This document shows positions 1-7,959 of a DNA stretch of 25,269 nucleotides, piece by piece. Position numbers and translations under genes: made by a program. The notes beneath the pieces were generated by a model. The model made no database searches and was not told where the DNA came from. It worked only from the letters and a program-made list of their open reading frames with translations. Source of the DNA: Anaerococcus sp. (lineage in GTDB: Bacteria; Bacillota; Clostridia; Tissierellales; Peptoniphilaceae); NCBI RefSeq assembly GCF_030825785.1, contig NZ_JAPJPG010000021.1:1-25269 (forward strand), given 5' to 3'. How positions within the stretch are numbered: position 1 is the stretch's first letter; each line of letters opens with the position of its first letter.

Positions 1-624
1 GATATAAAAATTGCTAAACTTGCAGCCGAGGCTGGCTTTGATGAGATTCAGTTTGACTATGTAAGATTTGCTGAAGGATTTGAGGCCTTTGGTGATACTC
101 TAGACTATTCTAGGGGAGAATTTGAAGATGAGAATATGGAAGAAGGCGATAAGAGAGTCGCAGCAATTACAGGTTTTGTACAGAGGGCTAGAGAAGAGCT
201 TCAAGAAGATGGTGTACCTATATCTATTGACGTATTTGGTTATGCCCTTCAAGTTGAAAGAGCAGATGGTATAGGCCAAGACTTTGGTGAGATGAGCAAT
301 CAAACTGATGTTATATCTTCTATGATATATCCTTCCCACTGGGGTTTTAACTCCTTCGATATAGAAAAGCCTGACCTTGAGCCTTATGAGTTAGTCAAAA
401 GATACCTAGAAGCGGAGCAAGAGTACCTATCAAAACTTGACCATCCGCCTCTATCACGTCCTTGGATCCAAGACTTTACTGCAAGCTGGATAGGTGAGGG
501 TAACTGGATGGAATATGATAAGGATGCGGTTGAAGCTCAAATTCAGGCTATATATGATTCTGGTCAAGAGGAATTTTTGATTTGGAATGCAAGCAGTGAA
601 TATACTCAAGGTGTAGAGTACTGA
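1..624 (+). CDS. DUF4015-family putative glycoside hydrolase, 5'-truncated
   Basis: The frame is open from the first base of the window to a TGA at 622-624, giving about 207 C-terminal residues; the N-terminus lies upstream. The visible part starts near the signature GFDEIQFDYVRF (residues 12-23), which matches the late-barrel motif of the DUF4015 (Glyco_hydro family, TIM-barrel) proteins. It is followed by IDVFGYA, the SMIYPSHW segment and a tryptophan-rich C-terminus (PWIQDFTASW, LIWNASSEYTQG), all usual for this family. Members are secreted or membrane-anchored and are thought to act on polysaccharide; the substrate is not established. The usual Pro after DYVRF is Ala here. The stop overlaps the next start (TGATG), so the two genes are probably co-transcribed and translationally coupled. 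Confidence 0.85.
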   Translation, partial: DIKIAKLAAEAGFDEIQFDYVRFAEGFEAFGDTLDYSRGEFEDENMEEGDKRVAAITGFVQRAREELQEDGVPISIDVFGYALQVERADGIGQDFGEMSNQTDVISSMIYPSHWGFNSFDIEKPDLEPYELVKRYLEAEQEYLSKLDHPPLSRPWIQDFTASWIGEGNWMEYDKDAVEAQIQAIYDSGQEEFLIWNASSEYTQGVEY

Positions 625-1250
625 TGAAACATACAAGAGCAAATGAATTAATAGATAAGTCGGCTACTGCTATTGAAATTGTAATATGCTTGATTGTGAT
701 TTTGGGAGTCTGTTCTGGAATACCAAAACTTATTGGATATATAGTTGACATATCAAGAGTAGAACATCTTCAAAACTCCTATTTATTAATGAATGAATTC
801 TTAAAGCATGCTTTGCTTCTAATTGTAGGGATAGAGCTAATAGCTATGATTATTACTAGAAGTCATGAATCAATTCTAACTTTGATTCTCTTCGTTATAG
901 CAAGGAAGATGCTTGTTTATTCACAAGGTCTGACAGATATTTTGATAGGAACTGTTTCTGTTGCCATAATCTTTGCTGTAATGAAATTTATCCTATCAGA
1001 TAAGACTCTTATAGCAAAGCTTGATAATACCTTTGATGCATCTATGTCGATTGAAAAATTGAATAAGGAATATAAGCTAAATCTTCCAACAATGACCCAC
1101 ACATTGGGAGGTCTTATATATGAGTTGGCAGATAAGGAAAAAATTAGTGAAATTCATGAGAATACTACAATAGTATACGGACCCTATGTTTATAGGATAT
1201 TGTCGGTAGATGATGGTGTAGTTACAAGAGTAAGAATTGAAGAAAATTAG
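624..1250 (+). CDS. Membrane protein with PsiE-like N-terminus and CorC/HlyC-like C-terminal domain
   Basis: The product has 208 residues. Four hydrophobic segments are visible at about residues 15-40, 60-78, 83-98 and 104-123. The segment IELIAMIITRSHESILTLIL followed by IARKM resembles the PsiE (phosphate-starvation-inducible E) family. After a short linker, residues 140-206 look like a small soluble domain of the CorC/HlyC transporter-associated type: TLGGLIYELADK, then a Gly-Pro-Tyr and a closing VDDGVVTRVRIEE strand. In CorC-type proteins this domain sits on the cytoplasmic side and is regulatory; its ligand here is unknown. The ATG overlaps the stop of the upstream hydrolase by one base. 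No function can be assigned with confidence; the domain reading is by motif recognition only. Confidence 0.75.
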   Translation: MKHTRANELIDKSATAIEIVICLIVILGVCSGIPKLIGYIVDISRVEHLQNSYLLMNEFLKHALLLIVGIELIAMIITRSHESILTLILFVIARKMLVYSQGLTDILIGTVSVAIIFAVMKFILSDKTLIAKLDNTFDASMSIEKLNKEYKLNLPTMTHTLGGLIYELADKEKISEIHENTTIVYGPYVYRILSVDDGVVTRVRIEEN

Positions 1251-1251
1251 C

Positions 1252-1456
1252 AAAAAGGGGCTGTTGCAGAATGAATAAATCGTACCAATATCATTAGAAG
1301 AACCTCCACGGAAAGTCTCACGAAGCCGACGGGCTAATGGCCTCCATCAGCCGGCAGGCGCCGATTGGCCAACCGGCCATGGGAGGTAAAATTTCCTAAG
1401 AGAACCTTCTAATGATGGTACGATGATTATTCATAGTTTTGCAACAAGCCCTTTTT
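1252..1456. mobile_element. GC-rich near-palindromic element, MITE-like
   Basis: The outer arms are AAAAAGGGGCTGTTGCA (1252-1268) and TGCAACAAGCCCTTTTT (1440-1456), complementary at 15 of 17 positions. Pairing resumes inward: TGAATAA with TTATTCA, ATCGTACCA with TGGTACGAT, TCATTAGAAG with CTTCTAATGA, then ACCTCC (1302-1307) with GGAGGT (1382-1387). The core at 1308-1380 is GC-rich with further self-complementary pieces (ATGGCC 1338-1343 and GGCCAT 1375-1380; GCCGG 1350-1354 and CCGGC 1373-1377), in sharp contrast to the AT-rich surroundings. There is no ORF inside. The ends resemble insertion-sequence terminal repeats, and TAG lies on both sides (1248-1250 and 1458-1460) as a possible 3-bp target duplication. 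The A5/T5 tails would let it terminate transcription in both directions. It overlaps the stop codon of the AraC gene. Confidence 0.6.
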
Positions 1457-2318
1457 ATAGTCTGTGTTTTTTTCTGAATTGGGAAGGTGTTATGCTTACC
1501 TTTCTCCTAAAGACTTGATTGAAATAAGATTGAGAATTGAAGCCTACGATTTCAGCGATTGTTTCCATAGAGTGATTTGTTGAGATCAAAAGTCCCTTGG
1601 ATGCTTCGATTCTTTTAAGTATGAGGTATTCTATAGGAGTTACCCTATAGGCTTGCTTGAACTCAGCGATTAGTTGGAATTTATTCATATAGGCCATATT
1701 TGAAAGACCTTCTAGGCTTAGATCGAGAGAGTAATTGTTGTCTATATAGCTTTTTATGTAATCAACCTGTCTATTAATATTTATATCATGAACAACTTCT
1801 ATTTTATCCTTAAAATCTCTTAAGAAATTAATGAGAAAATAAGAAGCCAAAGCATCAGCCAAGGTCTTTGAATACATACGATCTGAATGGAATTCTTCGA
1901 CGATTTTAGTGAAGATTTCCTTAAGATTTTTCTCTTTACCCTCCCAAGTAATATGAAAGAAGTTATCAAGATCCAATTCTTCTTCTGAATGGACTTCTTC
2001 TAGGTGAGAAGTTAGCCCAATACTTTCAAGACCGAATCCTAAGGCCTTTACAGCATACTCGTCTTCATCGACATAAATATTGTGACCTATGTTTGAATTT
2101 ATTATAATTAAATCATTTTTGTTGATTTTAATTGAATCATTTTCTATAAAGAAGGTTCCACTTCCGTTAACTATGAAGTAAAAGTATATGAAGGGATGAA
2201 ACTGAATTCTAGAGCTATTTTCATTAGTCAATAAGCTTTCATTAGCATCCAAAATCTTTATTTCTATATCATCCTTAAAGATACTAGACTCAAGTATATT
2301 TTCGTTTATATTGTCCAT
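1455..2318 (-). CDS. AraC-family transcriptional regulator with cupin-like N-terminus
   Basis: The product is about 287 residues if translation starts at the ATG at 2316-2318, which has AGGGG 6 bases upstream. A further in-frame ATG at 2331-2333 would add MTGEI but has no ribosome binding site. The N-terminal half (about residues 5-160) is beta-rich, with IQFHPFIYFYFIVNGSGTFF and a later NSNIGHNIYV, as in AraC-type sensing domains. The C-terminal ~100 residues hold two helix-turn-helix motifs: LSLEGLSNMAYMNKFQLIAEFK followed by the long connecting helix, then METIAEIVGFNSQSYFNQVFRR and ITPSQFRKKH, the classic AraC signature. It is probably a ligand-responsive activator; the ligand and target genes are not evident. 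It is divergent from dnaG, across a 204-base intergenic region. Confidence 0.85.
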   Translation of the reverse strand: MDNINENILESSIFKDDIEIKILDANESLLTNENSSRIQFHPFIYFYFIVNGSGTFFIENDSIKINKNDLIIINSNIGHNIYVDEDEYAVKALGFGLESIGLTSHLEEVHSEEELDLDNFFHITWEGKEKNLKEIFTKIVEEFHSDRMYSKTLADALASYFLINFLRDFKDKIEVVHDININRQVDYIKSYIDNNYSLDLSLEGLSNMAYMNKFQLIAEFKQAYRVTPIEYLILKRIEASKGLLISTNHSMETIAEIVGFNSQSYFNQVFRRKVSITPSQFRKKHRL

Positions 2319-2374
2319 AATTTCCCCTGTCATTGGTTCTTAGTTACATCAGAATTAATAGCCAATCTTTCCTA

Positions 2375-2392
2375 TATCTTATCATAAAGATA
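2375..2392. promoter_or_regulatory. Inverted repeat between araC-type gene and dnaG
   Basis: TATCTT at 2375-2380 and AAGATA at 2387-2392 form a perfect 6-bp inverted repeat around the 6-base spacer ATCATA. The flanking CCTA and GG extend the symmetry imperfectly. It lies 57-74 bases upstream of the regulator's preferred start. The spacer read on the minus strand is TATGAT, which could be a -10 box for the regulator. It could be an operator or chance AT-rich symmetry. Confidence 0.25.
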
Positions 2393-2484
2393 GGTCCTAT
2401 GACAAATCTTAAGCTAATAATTTTAAAGACAAATATGACGGATAAAATTTTATTTGCATTTTTCTAGATTTTATGAAATTGAAA

Positions 2485-2490
2485 TATAAT
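2485..2490 (+). promoter_or_regulatory. Likely -10 box for the dnaG-rpoD operon
   Basis: A perfect TATAAT lies 33 bases upstream of the dnaG ATG. No convincing -35 hexamer sits 16-18 bases upstream; TTTCTA at 2461-2466 (18-base spacer) is the best but weak. The dnaG ribosome binding site AGGTGA is at 2513-2518. Confidence 0.5.
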
Positions 2491-2522
2491 ACAAGTTTAG
2501 TATAGTCTTTTTAGGTGATAAT

Positions 2523-4157
2523 ATGAGTTTAATTTCTGATAGTAAGATAAATCAAATACTAGAAAGCTCAAATATAGTTGATATTATAGGTGAGTATGTT
2601 GATCTAAAAAGAGCAGGCTCATCTTTTAAGGGTCTGTGCCCCTTCCATAATGAGAAAACACCATCTTTCACGGTAGATGAGAAGAAACAACTTTTTCACT
2701 GCTTCGGCTGTGGAGCAGGGGGAGATGTTGTTTCTTTTATAATGCAAAAAGAAGGTCTTTCCTATCCAGAAAGCTTGAAATTTCTTGCAGATAAGGAAGG
2801 CATTAGCATAGATTATACCAAAGATCCTAAAGTGAATAAAAAGAATAAGGAACTTTTCGATATCAATAAAGATATTATGATGTTTTTCTATAAGAATCTA
2901 TTAACCGACAGTAAAGCCCAAGCCTATCTTAAAAATCGTGGTCTATCTAGTAAGATTGTAAATACCTTTATGCTAGGTTACGCAAGAGATTCATGGGATG
3001 ATTTGTATTCCTATATAAGAAAGAAAAATTATAGCGAAAAGAACCTAGAGGATCTTGGTCTTATCAAGAAATCCTCTAAGGGTACTTATTATGATAAGTA
3101 TAGGGATAGGATTATCTTTCCGATTATAAATCATTTTGGCAAGGTTATTGGATTTGGGGGAAGAGCTATATCAGGGCAGATGCCAAAGTATCTAAATTCA
3201 CCAGAATCTAGCATCTTTAAGAAAAGATACAATCTCTACGGCCTAAATGTTTATAAGAGGCAGAAGAGAAAAGAACTCATACTTGTAGAAGGCTATATGG
3301 ATGTGATAGCTCTTAATAACCACGGTCTAGACATTGCTGTTGCATCTTTAGGAACGGCACTTACTATAGATCAGGCCAAGCTTATGAAAAGATATTCTGA
3401 TGATATATATATTTGCTATGATCAGGATAATGCTGGAGTTAAGGCTACTTGGAAGGCTATTAAGATTTTTCACGAGATAGGAGTTAACCCAAGTGTAATT
3501 GTCTTAGATGATGGCAATGATCCAGATGACTTCATAAGGAGCAAGGGTAAGGATGCCTTTGAGGAAAAAATTAACAATGCCCAGGATTCCTACAATTATG
3601 AATACAATAAAATCCTAGATGAATATAGTTTGGCAAAGCCAGCAGAGAGGTTTGATAAGCTAAATTTGTTCGTTGATTTTCTCGCATCTATTAAACAGGA
3701 ATTGACTCAAGAAATCTTTATAAACAACGTAAGCAAGCTATTTGACATAGACAAAACTACTTTAAAACAAGCTATTTCAAGGTATAATAGAAATACTGAC
3801 TTAAGAGATAAGAATAAGGATAAGTTTAGTAAGAAAGAAAAAATCATAGTAGAAAGTTCTAATAAGAACTTTAGAATAAATGAGTTGGAAGTTTTAAGAT
3901 TGTTTTTCAATCAGAGGTCTGATTACGAGAAGGACAGAGACTTTTTTGATAAGGCTATAGAAAATGAGAAGATAAACAATGTTAAGACTTTTTTAAAAGA
4001 AAAGGATGTTAGTAAGTTCGATCTTTCAGATGAGGACTATAAGTATATTTTGAATTATATCAGAGATAATACAAATCCCATAATGGCAGAGGAATTAAAG
4101 AGGAAGATAATTCTTTACAATAGGAAGAGAGAACTTAAGAGATTAAAGAAGAGATAG
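2523..4157 (+). CDS. dnaG: DNA primase DnaG
   Basis: This is the bacterial replicative primase, which makes RNA primers at the replication fork with the DnaB-type helicase. At 544 residues it is shorter than most DnaG proteins (about 600). The N-terminal CHC2 zinc domain is intact, with C39, H42, C60 and C63 in CPFHNEKTPSF and FHCFGCGAGGDV. The RNA polymerase core follows, with YRDRIIFPI and GFGGRAI. The Toprim domain carries LVEGYMDV (E256, D260) and YDQDNAG (D300, D302), the metal-binding acidic residues. The C-terminal helicase-interacting part is short and Lys/Asp-rich, accounting for the reduced length. The start is the ATG after AGGTGA. The gene lies 24 bases ahead of rpoD, the standard order of the macromolecular-synthesis operon. 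Confidence 0.97.
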   Translation: MSLISDSKINQILESSNIVDIIGEYVDLKRAGSSFKGLCPFHNEKTPSFTVDEKKQLFHCFGCGAGGDVVSFIMQKEGLSYPESLKFLADKEGISIDYTKDPKVNKKNKELFDINKDIMMFFYKNLLTDSKAQAYLKNRGLSSKIVNTFMLGYARDSWDDLYSYIRKKNYSEKNLEDLGLIKKSSKGTYYDKYRDRIIFPIINHFGKVIGFGGRAISGQMPKYLNSPESSIFKKRYNLYGLNVYKRQKRKELILVEGYMDVIALNNHGLDIAVASLGTALTIDQAKLMKRYSDDIYICYDQDNAGVKATWKAIKIFHEIGVNPSVIVLDDGNDPDDFIRSKGKDAFEEKINNAQDSYNYEYNKILDEYSLAKPAERFDKLNLFVDFLASIKQELTQEIFINNVSKLFDIDKTTLKQAISRYNRNTDLRDKNKDKFSKKEKIIVESSNKNFRINELEVLRLFFNQRSDYEKDRDFFDKAIENEKINNVKTFLKEKDVSKFDLSDEDYKYILNYIRDNTNPIMAEELKRKIILYNRKRELKRLKKR

Positions 4158-4181
4158 TCTTTAGAAGTAAGGGGAGTATTG

Positions 4182-5990
4182 ATGACAAGCGATGACAGTA
4201 AGTTGCTCGATGATGATGTTCTAAAAGAAATAATAGAAGAATTTCAGTCTATGAGCGAGTCTCAAGATGGATTGATTACCTATTCTCAGATAAATACATT
4301 CGAAAACTTCAAGGAAATGGAAGATGATAGCAAAAAGTTTGTTATAAATCAGATTATAAGTTTAGGCATAGAAATAGTCGAAAAATCTGAAACAGTTCTT
4401 GAAGAAGAGGAAGAAGCGGATGATTTAGATGATGAAATAGATGATGACGACGAAGGCGATATCGATGATAAGAAGATAGAAGAAGATATCAAGAAATCTG
4501 TGGATATTATGGCTGGAGTCAAAGTTGATGACCCTGTAAAGATGTATCTTAAGGAAATAGGCAAGGTAGACTTGTTGACAGCGACAGAAGAGATAATACT
4601 TGCTCGCAGGATGGAAATGGGCGAGATTGCTAGAAAGAAACTCGAAGGGGTCAAGTTTAACAAGCAAAACAAGAGTAAACTTGCAAATGATATATTCTTT
4701 GGTGATCTTGCTAAGATACTCAAGGTATCTAATGAGAAGATTGTAGAAAATGGAAGTCTTGATAAGAAAAGCTACGAAGAGATAAGAGGACTTATCAGCA
4801 TGGGCGAGCTTTTTAGAGAAATTATGGACAAAGACATGGATAAAGAAGCCCTAGAGGAACTGAAAGCAAGGGTTTTGATTTGTAATATAGCAGAAAATGC
4901 TGTAAGCGAAAATGTACTTGACAGAAGTAAGGCTAATTCTCTTTGTGATCTTTTTGATTCCTTTGACCATATGCTTAACATTACCGAGTCAGATGAGATA
5001 GTTAATTTAATCTATCTATCATTTAATGATATCCTATCAAAGGCTGCCAACAAAGAGCATATAAAGACCAATGATAGTATGATCCTAGAAGATTTTATTA
5101 TCACAAGTCAGAGGGCTAAAAAGATTTCTGAAAACATCGCCTTAGATAATGATGAGATAAGGGAGATAGAAGAAACTATTGCCCTAAGAGATCTTGCCTA
5201 CAAGGTGATTAATGACGAAGATTTAAGTGATGAGGATATTCTAGATTTAAGAAGAGCTGTTCTTAATTCGAAAAGAGCAAAGCAGAAACTTGCAGAAACA
5301 AACCTTAGACTTGTAGTTTCTATTGCCAAGAAATATGTTGGGCGTGGCATGAGCTTTTTAGACCTAATCCAAGAAGGAAATATGGGGCTTATGAAGGCAG
5401 TTGACAAGTACGATTACAACAGAGGCTTCAAATTCTCAACCTATGCTACCTGGTGGATTAGACAGGCTATTACACGTGCCATAGCTGATCAGGCAAGGAC
5501 CATAAGAATTCCAGTTCACATGGTAGAAACAATAAACAAACTCGTAAGAATCCAAAGACAGCTAGTTCAAGATTTGGGTAGGGATCCTTCAAACGAAGAG
5601 ATTGCCGAGCAGATGGGACTAGAGGTAGAGAAGGTTCGAGAGATAAGAAAAATATCCCAAGAACCAGTTTCCTTAGAAACCCCAATAGGGGAGGAGGACG
5701 ATTCCCACTTAGGAGATTTCATAGAGGATGATAGTGCGATCGATCCTGGTGAAGCAGCAAACTATACTATGCTTCGTGAGCAATTAAATGATGTTCTATC
5801 TTGCCTTGGTGCAAGGGAAAAACGTGTCCTCCAATTAAGATTTGGCCTAATCGATGGGACACCAAGGACTCTTGAAGAAGTAGGCAAGGAATTTGACGTA
5901 ACTAGGGAGAGGATAAGACAAATAGAGGCCAAGGCCCTAAGGAAGCTTAAATCTCCAAACAAAAGTGAATTATTGAAAGATTTTTTATAA
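4182..5990 (+). CDS. rpoD: Primary RNA polymerase sigma factor RpoD/SigA
   Basis: This is the housekeeping sigma-70 factor. The ATG at 4182 is preferred over the TTG at 4179 because AAGGGGAG at 4169-4176 is then properly spaced. The product is 602 residues, far longer than typical Firmicute SigA (about 370). Region 1.1 occupies about residues 7-70. A strongly acidic run (about 72-98, mostly Asp/Glu) follows, then region 1.2 (DDPVKMYLKEIGKVDLLT, about 116-135). A poorly conserved stretch of about 210 residues runs to region 2, which starts near residue 365 with ETNLRLVVSIAKKYVGRG and contains FSTYATWWIRQAITRAI. Regions 3 and 4 end with VTRERIRQIEAKALRKLK, the -35-binding helix-turn-helix. The extra length is therefore an enlarged non-conserved region plus the acidic linker. 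The stop overlaps trmK (TAATG). Confidence 0.96.
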   Translation: MTSDDSKLLDDDVLKEIIEEFQSMSESQDGLITYSQINTFENFKEMEDDSKKFVINQIISLGIEIVEKSETVLEEEEEADDLDDEIDDDDEGDIDDKKIEEDIKKSVDIMAGVKVDDPVKMYLKEIGKVDLLTATEEIILARRMEMGEIARKKLEGVKFNKQNKSKLANDIFFGDLAKILKVSNEKIVENGSLDKKSYEEIRGLISMGELFREIMDKDMDKEALEELKARVLICNIAENAVSENVLDRSKANSLCDLFDSFDHMLNITESDEIVNLIYLSFNDILSKAANKEHIKTNDSMILEDFIITSQRAKKISENIALDNDEIREIEETIALRDLAYKVINDEDLSDEDILDLRRAVLNSKRAKQKLAETNLRLVVSIAKKYVGRGMSFLDLIQEGNMGLMKAVDKYDYNRGFKFSTYATWWIRQAITRAIADQARTIRIPVHMVETINKLVRIQRQLVQDLGRDPSNEEIAEQMGLEVEKVREIRKISQEPVSLETPIGEEDDSHLGDFIEDDSAIDPGEAANYTMLREQLNDVLSCLGAREKRVLQLRFGLIDGTPRTLEEVGKEFDVTRERIRQIEAKALRKLKSPNKSELLKDFL

Positions 5991-6682
5991 TGGAAGATAA
6001 AAAAAGATTGTTAGATATTATAAATCTAATAGATAAAAATAAAAAAGTTATAGATATAGGAACTGATCATGGATTGGTTCCTTTATATTTAGCAAAAAAC
6101 GGAATAAGCAAAGAAATTTTGGCGACAGATATATCAGAGAAGTCTCTAGATAAGCTAAGAAACGTCTTAAATTCTGATAGCAAAAATCATATACAAACCA
6201 TGGTCACAGATGGATTTAAGGGTATTAATAAAAAAGAAGGGCAAGTAGCAATAATCGCAGGTATGGGAGCAAATACCATTATAGATATAATAGAAGAATC
6301 CATGGACTTTGCTAAAAATCTCGATTACCTGATTCTTGCGAGCAATATCAACACCGAAAAGCTTAGACTATTCCTCGTAGAAAATGACTTTGAAATAATG
6401 AATGATTTTCTAAGTTTTGAAAATAAGAAGTACTACGATATCATAAAGACAAGATTTTCTAAGTCTAAGCCACTTAAGCTTTCAGAAATCTACTATGGTA
6501 AGGATGATATAAAAAACAAGAGTAAAATCCTAAAAGAAAAGCTTGAAATTGACCGTAAGAAAAACCAAAAATTTAGAGAAGATATTCTTGCTAAATCAAA
6601 TGATAAAAAAAGTCTATGGAAAATCGAGGAGAGACTTAAAGCTATTAAGGAGATAGAAAACACATGGAAATTAGAGAATTAA
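5990..6682 (+). CDS. trmK: tRNA (adenine(22)-N(1))-methyltransferase TrmK
   Basis: The product of 230 residues matches the TrmK/YqfN family, which methylates N1 of A22 in the D-loop region of certain tRNAs using S-adenosylmethionine. The SAM-binding motif VIDIGTDHGLVPLYLA is at about residues 20-35 and the acidic loop ATDIS at about 45-49. The family segment IIAGMGANTIIDII is followed by LILASN, where many members have LILQPN. The C-terminal third is a Lys-rich helical coiled region, also usual for the family. The start overlaps the rpoD stop by one base and the end overlaps the next gene by 19 bases, so it belongs to the same transcript. The rpoD-trmK-nif3 order is the same as in many Firmicutes. 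Confidence 0.93.
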   Translation: MEDKKRLLDIINLIDKNKKVIDIGTDHGLVPLYLAKNGISKEILATDISEKSLDKLRNVLNSDSKNHIQTMVTDGFKGINKKEGQVAIIAGMGANTIIDIIEESMDFAKNLDYLILASNINTEKLRLFLVENDFEIMNDFLSFENKKYYDIIKTRFSKSKPLKLSEIYYGKDDIKNKSKILKEKLEIDRKKNQKFREDILAKSNDKKSLWKIEERLKAIKEIENTWKLEN

Positions 6683-7434
6683 TAGAAAATTTGGAAAAGA
6701 AATACCCTTTTTCTCTCCAAGAAGAATGGGATAACTCAGGACTTCAAATAGGCAATCCTAAAGACGAAGTAAAAAATGTCTTAGTTTCTCTAGACCTTGA
6801 AGAAGAAGGAATCAAAGAAGCTATAGCTAATGATTGCAATCTAATCATAACCCACCACCCATATTTGTTTAATGGAGCGAAGTCAATTGACTTTAGTAGG
6901 AGATTTTATAAAAGACTAAAGACTTGTGTCAAAAACGATATAGCAGTCTACGCCTTTCATACCAACCTCGATATAGCAGGGGGCGGGGTAAATGATAATC
7001 TATGTAGGATTTTGGAAATAGATAAAACCAGAGTCCTTGAAAAGGGTAAGGAGCTTGGACTTGGTCGTTATGGCTTCATCGAAGAAAAATCTGCTGATGA
7101 ATTTATCAGAGAAATCAAAGATAAGCTAGAAGCAAGCGGCCTAGTAGTCTACGGTGATACATCTAAGAAGGTTAAAAAGATTGGAGTCTGCGGTGGAGCA
7201 GGAAGTGAGCTTATAAGAGATGCCCTAGAAATTTCTTGTGATATGATGATTACAGCAGATGTGAAATACCATGATGGGATGGATCTTTCTAACGAAGGAA
7301 TCATAATCTGTGATGTAGGGCATTTTGCAAGTGAAAATCATATTATCTATAAACTTCAAAAGGATATTGACGAGTTTTTTGATGGAAATGTAATGACATT
7401 TTCAAAAGGTGATAGCTTTAGGAAGTTTTACTAG
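6664..7434 (+). CDS. Nif3-like dinuclear metal center hexameric protein (YqfO type)
   Basis: The product of 256 residues belongs to the NIF3/DUF34 family, sometimes annotated as GTP cyclohydrolase type 2, although the true cellular role is debated. The metal-binding motifs are intact: ITHHPYLF (H64, H65), AFHTNLDIAGGGVND (H99, D103) and, near the C-terminus, CDVGHFASE with His and Glu ligands. N-terminal WDNSGLQIGN is also typical. It lacks the roughly 100-residue PII-like insert found in B. subtilis YqfO (about 370 residues), so it is the short form. It overlaps trmK by 19 bases. The rnpB -35 box begins directly after its stop codon. Confidence 0.93.
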   Translation: MEIRELIENLEKKYPFSLQEEWDNSGLQIGNPKDEVKNVLVSLDLEEEGIKEAIANDCNLIITHHPYLFNGAKSIDFSRRFYKRLKTCVKNDIAVYAFHTNLDIAGGGVNDNLCRILEIDKTRVLEKGKELGLGRYGFIEEKSADEFIREIKDKLEASGLVVYGDTSKKVKKIGVCGGAGSELIRDALEISCDMMITADVKYHDGMDLSNEGIIICDVGHFASENHIIYKLQKDIDEFFDGNVMTFSKGDSFRKFY

Positions 7435-7462
7435 TTGTTTTTTCACTAGAAAAAAGTATAAT
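7435..7462 (+). promoter_or_regulatory. Promoter of the RNase P RNA gene
   Basis: TTGTTT (7435-7440), a 16-base spacer and a perfect TATAAT (7457-7462). The predicted start, about 7469, coincides with the 5' strand of the P1 helix of the RNA. Confidence 0.75.
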
Positions 7463-7466
7463 CTAG

Positions 7467-7802
7467 AAGGAGTAAATCGGGTAATCGCGGGTTAATTCAC
7501 GAGGAAAGTCCGTGCACCACAGAGCGAGGATGCTTGATAACGTCAAGTAGGAGTGATCTTCAGGCAAGTGCAACAGAAAGTATACCGCCAGATTTCTGGT
7601 AAGGTTGGAATGGCGAGGTAAGAGCTCACCAGCTGTCTAGTGATAGACAGGCTATGTAAACCCCATCCGGTGCAAGAACGAAGGGACAGTAGGATGCCTG
7701 CTCGGCACGGTCCGGTATGGTTGTTCGCTTGAGCTTATTGGCAACAATAAGCCTAGACAGATGATTATCTAAGACAGAACACGGCTTATAGATTTGCTCT
7801 TC
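7467..7802 (+). ncRNA. rnpB: RNase P RNA
   Basis: This is the catalytic RNA that trims the 5' leaders of pre-tRNAs. Diagnostic conserved blocks are present in order: GAGGAAAGTCCGTGC (near 7500), ACAGAAAGTATACCGCC (near 7573), GGCGAGGTAAGAGCTCACC, AAACCCCATCCGGTGCAAG, AGACAGATGATTATC, and the 3' universal block ACAGAACACGGCTTATAGA (near 7774). The ends are set by P1 pairing of AGTAAATC (7471-7478) with GATTTGCT (7791-7798), extendable outward through GAAGG and CTTC. The length of about 336 nt is normal. The region before the 3' end resembles an ancestral class A RNA rather than the Bacillus class B type, but this is a judgement by eye. Confidence 0.97.
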
Positions 7803-7838
7803 TACATAGTATTAACATTTTTGTAACTAATTATTGGG

Positions 7839-7865
7839 AAAATGTTAGGAATTATTACATTTTTT
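7839..7865 (+). terminator. Weak candidate terminator after rnpB
   Basis: AAAATGT (7839-7845) pairs with ACATTTT (7857-7863), and the right arm runs into a six-T tract. The stem is AT-only apart from one G-C pair, so this is a poor terminator; it could instead be an upstream palindrome of the next gene's control region. I see no better terminator after rnpB. Confidence 0.3.
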
Positions 7866-7936
7866 GGAAAAGTTTTTTAGTTTTATTGGTTATTTTATGG
7901 ATTTTGGTCAATAAATCTAGTAATCTGTCTGAAAAG

Positions 7937-7953
7937 TGTAATTTTTTTGTAAC
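7937..7953 (+). promoter_or_regulatory. Perfect WalR-type binding box
   Basis: TGTAAT (7937-7942), five T bases, then TGTAAC (7948-7953) matches the published WalR consensus TGTWAH-N5-TGTWAH at every position. It ends 6 bases upstream of the -35 box of a secreted NlpC/P60 wall hydrolase, the gene class WalRK (YycFG) controls in Firmicutes. The position upstream of -35 suits activation. A related inverted pair, TTAACA and TGTAAC, lies farther up at 7812-7827. Confidence 0.6.
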
Positions 7954-7959
7954 AAATTC

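Noticed and set aside
4349..4723. Open frame of 124 codons on the minus strand inside rpoD
   Set aside because: It lies opposite the acidic and helical part of rpoD, is Ser-rich as expected from the reverse of Glu/Asp codons, and has no ribosome binding site.
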